Source: Conchocele bisecta (Eukaryota; Mollusca; Bivalvia; Lucinida; Thyasiridae). From it: a stretch of DNA of 64,000 bases. The notes under the pieces are model-generated. The model ran no database searches. It saw only the letters and a list, made by a program, of their open reading frames with translations, and was not told the DNA's origin. How positions within the stretch are numbered: position 1 is the first letter of the stretch; each line of letters opens with the position of its first letter. The position numbers and the translations under genes are program-made. Below are positions 58,046 to 64,000 of the stretch, piece after piece. The stretch is from positions 22,881,919 to 22,945,918 of the forward strand of contig CM055279.1 of assembly GCA_029237695.1 (NCBI GenBank), read 5' to 3'.

Positions 58046-58625
58046 AGCTACACTCCCGCCTGCGATTCGCTTACCAAGAATTGCAATCCAGCGGTCCTTG
58101 AATTGCAATTCTTCCCCTCTGGAATTGCAATCTAATTGCAGTCTAATTGCGGTCCAAACGCGGTCCCGTTTTTGCGGTCATTCTTTCGCGATACCGTTTG
58201 TGCGGTCATTCTTTCGCGGTCCAGTTTGTGCGGTCATTCTTTCGCGATACCGTTTGTGCGGTCATTCTTTCGCTATTTCCGGTAAAAACTTACCGTATCA
58301 TCGTATAGTACAGTTTGTTTACATTATCAGTGATTATACAAACGTACTATACGAATATTATACAAACATACGATATCCGTTCGTATATACGATATATCCG
58401 TACGGATATGGTATGAATATAAAGTGGGTATCCTGTGGTTAAAATATACCGATGCACCGGTTGATTTCGAATGTAAACATCCGGTTTTCATTTCGATCAT
58501 CTGCCATAATTTGAAGTTTTTCAAAATGAATAAATGTTCAGTTTTACGATACAGAAACAATATTTAAAACTGAGGATTGTGAAGTACGGTATCACTGTAC
58601 ATATACATGTGTGTTCAATATACAG
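58046..58625 (+). repeat. Duplicated module beside the minisatellite, copy 1
   Basis: CTTACCAAGAATTGCAATCC to TACATGTGTGTTCAATATAC. It contains four 28-bp units (GCGGTCATTCTTTCGCGATA at 58174, 58202, 58230, 58258) and an ATACGATATATCCGTACGGA palindrome. Copy 2 is at 60352-60905. 57573-58045 is unique. Confidence 0.82.
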
Positions 58626-58787
58626 TAATTCATCACTGTACTCCGCACCACCGCCGGGGACACAAAACAATGATACCCCACGCACACCAGCCATCTACAT
58701 TTGGCGTCCTAAAAGTTCCGGTCTATATCCCACAGTGGGAACAATGTGTATCACCACCACCACCAGTTTTTGACTATGACTACACTA

Positions 58788-58797
58788 CACCCCCCCC

Positions 58798-58844
<47 letters not shown>

Positions 58845-58853
58845 CCCCCCACC
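58788..58853 (+). repeat. Poly-C tract
   Basis: Over 60 bases that are nearly all C. The minus strand could form G-quadruplexes; the length is probably unreliable in the assembly. It precedes the minisatellite. Confidence 0.9.
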
Positions 58854-58869
58854 ACCACTTCTGTCTGTA

Positions 58870-60350
58870 ACGCAGGGTGACGTGGCCGACGATCAAGTGC
58901 TAAACTAGTCCTGGTGCGATGACCGACTGATCAAGTATTATACTAGTCTTGGTGCGATGGCCGACTGATCAAGTTCTAAACTAGTCATGGTGCGATGGCC
59001 GACTGATCGAGTGCTATTACTAGTCCAGGTGCGATGGCCGACTGAGCAAGGGCTAAACTAGTCTTGGTGCGATGGCCGACTGATCAAGTTCTAAACTAGT
59101 AGTGGTGCGATGGCCGACTGATCAAGTTCTAAACTAGTCCTGGTGCGATGGCCGACTGATCAAGGGCTACACTAGTCATGGTGCGATGGCCGACTGATCA
59201 AGTTCTAAACTAGTCATGGTGCGATGGCCGACTGATCGAGTGCTATACTAGTCCAGGTGCGATGGCCGACTGAGCAAGGGCTAAACTAGTCTTGGTGCGA
59301 TGGCCGACTGATCAAGTTCTAAACTAGTCATGGTGCGATGGCCGACTGATCAAGTTCTAAACTAGTCCTGGTGCGATGGCCGATTGAGCAAGGGCAAAAC
59401 TAGTCTTGGTGCGGTGGCCGACTGATCAAGTTCTAAACTAGTCCTGTGCGATGGCCGACTGATCAAGTTCTAAACTAGTCCTGGTGCGATGGCCGACTGA
59501 GCAAGGGCAAAACTAGTCATGGTGCGGTGGCCGACTGATCAAGTTCTAAACTAGTCCTGGTGCGATGGCCGACAGATCAAGGACTAAACTAGTCTTGGTG
59601 CGATGGCCGACTGATCAAGTTCTAAACTAGTCGTGGTGCGATGGCCGACTGATCAAGTTCTAAACTAGTCCTGGTGCGATGTCCGACCGATCGAGTGCTA
59701 TACTAGTCCTGGTGCGATGGCCGACTAATCAAGGGCTAAACTAGTCGCAGTGCGATGGCCGACTGATCAAGGGCTAAACTATTCCTGGTGCGATGGTCGA
59801 CTGATCAAGTTCTAAACTAGTCCTGGTGCGATGGCCGACTGATCAAGTTATAAACTAGTCCTGGTGCGATGGCCGATTGATCGAGTGCTATACTAGTCCT
59901 GGTGCGATGGCCGACTGATCAAGTGCTAAAGTAGTACTGGTGTGATGGCCGACTAATCAAGTTCTAAACTAGTCCTGGTGTGATGGCCGACTGATTGAGT
60001 GCTATACTAGTCCTGGTGCGATGGCAGACTGATCAAGTGCTAAAGTAGTCCTGGTGTGATGGCCGAATGACTAGTGCTATACTCGGCATGGCCAACTGAT
60101 CACGTGCTATACTGGGCATGGTGAGATGGCCAACTGATCAAGTGCTATACTGGGCATGGTGCAATGGGCGACTGATCAAGCGCTATACTAGTTATGGTGC
60201 GATGGCAGACTGATCAAGTGCTCTGCTAGTCCTGGTGCGATGGCCGACTGATCAAGTGCTATACTCGGCATGGCCGACTGATCACGTGCTATACTGGCAT
60301 GGTGAGATGGCCAACTAATCAAGTGCTATACGTACTGGGCATGGTGAAAT
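58870..60350 (+). repeat. 38-bp minisatellite, block 1 (about 38 units)
   Basis: Unit consensus CTGGTGCGATGGCCGACTGA + TCAAGTTCTAAACTAGTC. Variant units recur in the same order about 229 bp apart (58988 and 59217, six units), which shows higher-order repetition. Units decay toward 60060-60350. Confidence 0.92.
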
Positions 60351-60351
60351 A

Positions 60352-60905
60352 CTACACTCAAGCCTGCGATTCACTTACCAAGAATTGCAATCCAGCGGTC
60401 ATTGAATTGCAATTCGTCCGCTCTGAAATTGCAGTCTAATTGCGGTCCAATCGCGGTCCCGTTGTTGCGGTCATTCTTTCGCGATACCGTTTGTGCGGTA
60501 ATTTTTTCGCGGTCCAGTTTGTGCGGTCATTCTTTCGCGATACCGTTTGTGCGGTCATTCTTTCGCTATTTGCGTTAAAAACTTACCGTATCATCGTATA
60601 GTACAGTTTGTTTACATTATACAAACGTACTATACGAATATTATACAAAAACATACGATATCCGTTCGTATATACGATATATCCGTACGGATATGGTATG
60701 AATATACAGTGGGTCATCGTGCGGTTAAAATATACTGATGCACCGGTTCATTTCGCATGTAAACATCCGGTTTTCATTTCGATCATTTGCCACAATTTTA
60801 AGTTTTTCAAAATGAATAAATGTTCAGTTTTACGATACAGAAACAATTTAAAACTGAGGATTGTGAAGTACGGTATCACAGTGCATATACATGTGTGTTC
60901 AATAC
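60352..60905 (+). repeat. Duplicated module, copy 2, inside the minisatellite
   Basis: Same order of motifs as 58046-58625, with small indels. Minisatellite resumes immediately after CAGTAATTCATCAGTA. Confidence 0.85.
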
Positions 60906-60919
60906 AGTAATTCATCAGT

Positions 60920-61690
60920 AATCAAGCGCTATACTAGTTATGGTGCGATGGCAGACTGATCAAGTGCTCTACTAGTCCTGGTGCGATGGCCGACTGATCA
61001 AGTGCTACATGTATATACTCGGCATGGCCGACTGATCACGTGCTATACTGGGCATGGTGAGATGGCCAACTGATCAAGTGCTATACTGGGCATGGTGCAA
61101 TGGGCGACTAATCAAGCGCTATACTACTTATGGTGCGATGGCAGACTGATCAAGTGCTCTACTAGTCCTGGTGCGATGACCGACTGATCAAGGGCTAAAC
61201 TAGTCCTGGTGCGATGGCCGACTGATCAAGTTCTATACTAGTCCTGGTGCGATGGCCGACTGATCAAGGACTACACTAGTCCTGGTGCGATGGCCAACTG
61301 ATCAAGGGCTAAACTATTCCTGGTATGATGGCCGACTGACCAAGGCTAAACTAGTCCTCGAGCGATGGCCGACTGATCTAGTTCTATACTAGTCATGGTG
61401 AGATTGCCGACAGATCAAGTGCTAAACTAGTCCTGGAGCGCTGGCCGACTGATCAAGTTCTAAACTAGTCCTGGTGCGATGGCCGACTGATCGAGTGCTA
61501 TACTTGTCCTGGTGCGATGGCCGACTGATCAAAGGCTAAACTAGTCCCGGTGCGATAGCCGACTGATCAAGTGCTATACTAGTCCTGGTGTGATGGCCGA
61601 CTGAACAAGTTCTAAACTAGTCCTGGTGCGATGGCCGACTGATCAAGTGCTAAACTAGTCATGGTGTGATGGCCGACTGATCAAATCGCA
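60920..61690 (+). repeat. 38-bp minisatellite, block 2 (about 20 units)
   Basis: Begins with the same degenerate variants seen at the end of block 1 (ACTGGGCATGGTGAGATGGC), then more regular units to 61690. Confidence 0.9.
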
Positions 61691-62068
61691 TGCCATAATA
61701 ACTAGATGGCCATGGCCTGCATGTCGTGCCCGCCGAGGCATTTGATAGTACAAACAATTTTTTTTATTGCAACAAAGCTTTAGCCCGTTGACGTAAAAAC
61801 ATGCCGCACCCGCCGAGGCTTTGATAGTATACCCAAAAACTTTAACTAAAAAACACTTTAACCAAAAACTTTATCCTGAATGCACACCAATGTGCCAACT
61901 ATATCGCTCTGTCTGCAAGCGGGCCCAACAAAAACTTTAAGGGAAATTTCAAAGTAATTTGACCGTGACATTGGGCACATATAAATAATAATGAAAATGT
62001 GGGTGACAAATACACCGTATGTGAAGTTTCGAGTGAATTGGTGAAGCGGTTTCAGAGATATAGTGTTC
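61691..62068. repeat. AAAAACTTTAACC / TTGACCTTGGGCA repeat family
   Basis: GCCCGCCGAGGCATTTGATA, AAAACTTTAA and AATGAAAATGTGG phrases that recur at 62955-63720 in diverged tandem copies of about 200 bp. Confidence 0.5.
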
Positions 62069-62589
62069 TTAAAGGTACATGCCCACTCAGTAGGCACAAA
62101 ATGTTCTTTATATCAGACATCATCTGAGACATTTTCTGGCAAAATAAACATTAATTCACCATTTAAATACACATATTTATTGGCATTATTATACATTTTA
62201 TATCAGACGTAAATTTCCACACTGCTATCAGGGGCGATAACCGTGTTTCCTTAAAATGTTACCAAGACATTACTATTTATTTTTTGATGTGCAATGATCA
62301 TACTTTATAATCTGTCGAAAACATTATTTTTTCAGGGAAACACATTTAATTAGTATAAGTAATTAAAAAATATCATGCCCCATTTGCCTATGAAAATAGC
62401 CTGATATCACCGCGTGTCACTATCAGTGAAATAAACATTACTAAATGATTATATCCATATAACGGGCACTCGTAATGTTTAGAACTGGTGGAATAGTGAC
62501 AAAATTATACACTTATTTAATTCCTACAAATAACTGAGAATACACATAACTTTAATTGTTGTGCCTACCGAGTGGGTATGTACCTTTAA
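62069..62589 (+). mobile_element. Family C element
   Basis: TTAAAGGTACATGCCCACTC to GAGTGGGTATGTACCTTTAA, complete. Confidence 0.82.
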
Positions 62590-62960
62590 TTAGCATAAAT
62601 GATTAAAAACAAGAAATGCGTCTGTCGAACGCGGATGCCACCTGCAGCATATTTGAGAAACTGTGACAAAGTGGTTAACCGAAAAGTGTGACGGACGGAC
62701 AGACGGACGGACGGTCCAAACACTATATGCCACCCGTTTCTTCGAAACCCGGTGGCATAAAAATATCATGCCTCATTTGAATATGAAAATAGCTTGATAC
62801 CACTGCTAGTCATTATCAGTAAAATAAATATTACTAAATGATTATATATGGATAGCGGGCACACATAATTTTTAGAACTGGTGGAATAGCGACACAATTA
62901 TACACTTATTTAATTGCTATAAAGAACAGTTTGTGCCTACTGAGTGGGCATGTACCTTTA
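62590..62960 (+). repeat. Family C right half interrupted by a GGTGGCATA element
   Basis: About 62615-62760 is foreign: ACGCGGATGCCACC, a (GACG)n tract, and AAACCCGGTGGCATAAAAA. The family C sequence (ATATCATGCCTCATTTGAAT) then resumes and ends GAGTGGGCATGTACCTTTAA. Confidence 0.65.
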
Positions 62961-63790
62961 AAAACTTTAACCTTAAATCAAAAAAATTTAACCGGACGGA
63001 TGTACGTACGTATGTATGTAGGCCAATGTGACAACTATATCGCACTGTCCACATGCAGGCATGTCAAAAACTTTGAGGTAAATTTGAAAGTAATTTTACC
63101 TTGATATTGGGCACAGGGGTTGCAGGAGTTGAGCATAGAATGAAAATATGGATGATGATAAACACACATGTGAAGCTTCGAGTGAATTGGCGAAGCTGTT
63201 TCTCAGATATAGTGTTCTTAAAAACTTTAACCTACGGTAAATAAAAATCAGATGGCCATGGCCCGCATGTTGAGCCCACCGAGGCATTTGATGGTGTCCG
63301 AGTATATTTATTTGAAGTTTGAATTAACGTATGTAAAAGCTTTAACGCAAATTTGAAAGTCATTTGACCTTGATCTTGGGCATGTGGGTCGCATGCGTGG
63401 GCTATAATATGAAAATATGGATGATAATAAAGAATTATCTGAAGTTTGAAGCAAATCTGGGTAAGTGTTGTGGAGATATAAGGTATGCAAAAATATTAAC
63501 AAAAATTTCAAAGTCATTTGACCTTGACCTTGGGGCACAGGGACCGCATGAGTGGGAGACAGAATGAATATATGGATTATGACTAATAAGCATTTGATGT
63601 TTCAAGTCAATGTGACTTAGGATATGGTATTTAAAAACATACACCGATTTCGGACGGACTGACGCACAGGGACGTCATTGTGATCACTAAGTCTCGCTTT
63701 CCGCAAGCAGGCTCGGCAAAAAAAATACAGATGGACGTCAATGTGCAGACTATATCGCACTGTCCGCAGGCGGTCGCGACAACAATTGTC
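62961..63790. repeat. Diverged tandem repeats with GCTTTCCGCAAGCAGG end
   Basis: ATTTGAAAGTAATTTTACCT, ATTTGAAAGTCATTTGACCT and ATTTCAAAGTCATTTGACCT mark three units, each with ATGAAAATATGGATGAT. GATCACTAAGTCTCGCTTTC at about 63682 is the inverse of 8682-8702. No coding signal. Confidence 0.55.
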
Positions 63791-63801
63791 CAACCCCTTT
63801 T

Positions 63802-64000
63802 TAAAGGTGCAAGCCCACTCAGTAGGCTAAAAATGCTCTTTATGGGAATTAAATAAGTGTATAATTGTCACTATTCCACTACTTTAATATAAACATTACG
63901 AGTGCCCGCTATACAGATATAATCATTTGGTAATATTTATTTTACTGATAGTGACGCGTGGTGGTATCGGTATTTTCATGTGCAAATGGGGCATGATATT
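63802..64000 (-). mobile_element. Family C element, minus sense, cut by window end
   Basis: TTAAAGGTGCAAGCCCACTC, AATTAAATAAGTGTATAATT and inverted TTTACTGATAGTGACGCG; it runs off the edge. Confidence 0.75.

Noticed and set aside
58607..58870. Proline-rich open frame
   Set aside because: Produced by the poly-C tract.
58870..60350. CRISPR-like spaced repeats
   Set aside because: A continuous 38-bp minisatellite without spacers.

Overview
Animal nuclear DNA, AT-rich, with one large intron-split gene on the minus strand in a bed of short mobile elements. There are no bacterial operons, rRNA genes or CRISPR arrays. The repeat types (tRNA-headed SINEs, a retroposon with an AAAC-type tail, and many families of 150-600 bp inverted-repeat elements) point to a lophotrochozoan. 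I think a bivalve mollusc is most likely, but this is an inference from repeat style and not a search result.

The gene. Eight coding exons on the minus strand, at 45170-44972, 44102-43628, 41141-40855, 20779-20359, 13019-12858, 10774-10676, 7368-7277 and 5502-5380, join in one open frame. All seven introns are GT-AG and every junction phase agrees (0, 1, 0, 1, 1, 1, 0). The frame gives 618 residues ending at a TGA at 5382-5380. Only the 5' end is missing, because the first exon seen starts in phase 2. Domain order is: short cytosolic segment, transmembrane helix 1, extracellular NIT (nitrate/nitrite-sensing) domain, transmembrane helix 2, signalling-helix coiled coil, class III guanylate cyclase domain. 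This is the architecture of the NIT-GC receptors described as unconventional nitric-oxide-sensing guanylate cyclases in the annelid Platynereis. Three core catalytic positions are altered here (first metal Asp to Asn, catalytic Asn to Thr, catalytic Arg to His), while the guanine-selecting Glu and Cys and the second metal Asp remain. It may therefore be a pseudo-cyclase or an obligate heterodimer subunit. In addition, the 3' end of the exon encoding the last NIT helix, with its GTAAGT splice donor, is repeated six times as an 81-bp tandem array.

Layout. 1-5.3 kb: element copies and two dated retroposon insertions. 5.4-13.0 kb: exons 8 to 5 among hairpin elements. 13-20.3 kb: intron 4 with hairpin elements, a SINE and a 500-N assembly gap. 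20.4-20.8 kb: exon 4. 20.8-40.85 kb: a 20-kb intron with a cluster of palindromic elements, an eightfold 96-bp tandem repeat, a decayed non-LTR reverse transcriptase fragment, foldback minisatellites and local tandem duplications. 40.4-45.2 kb: the donor array and exons 3 to 1. 45.2-64 kb: 5' flank or first intron with more elements, a SINE, a non-LTR 3' end, a large 38-bp minisatellite and degenerate repeats. The introns are close to saturated with elements, several lying within about 30 bp of exon borders.

Element families have working letters (A to R) used only in this annotation. Boundaries were read by eye and may be off by a few bases.
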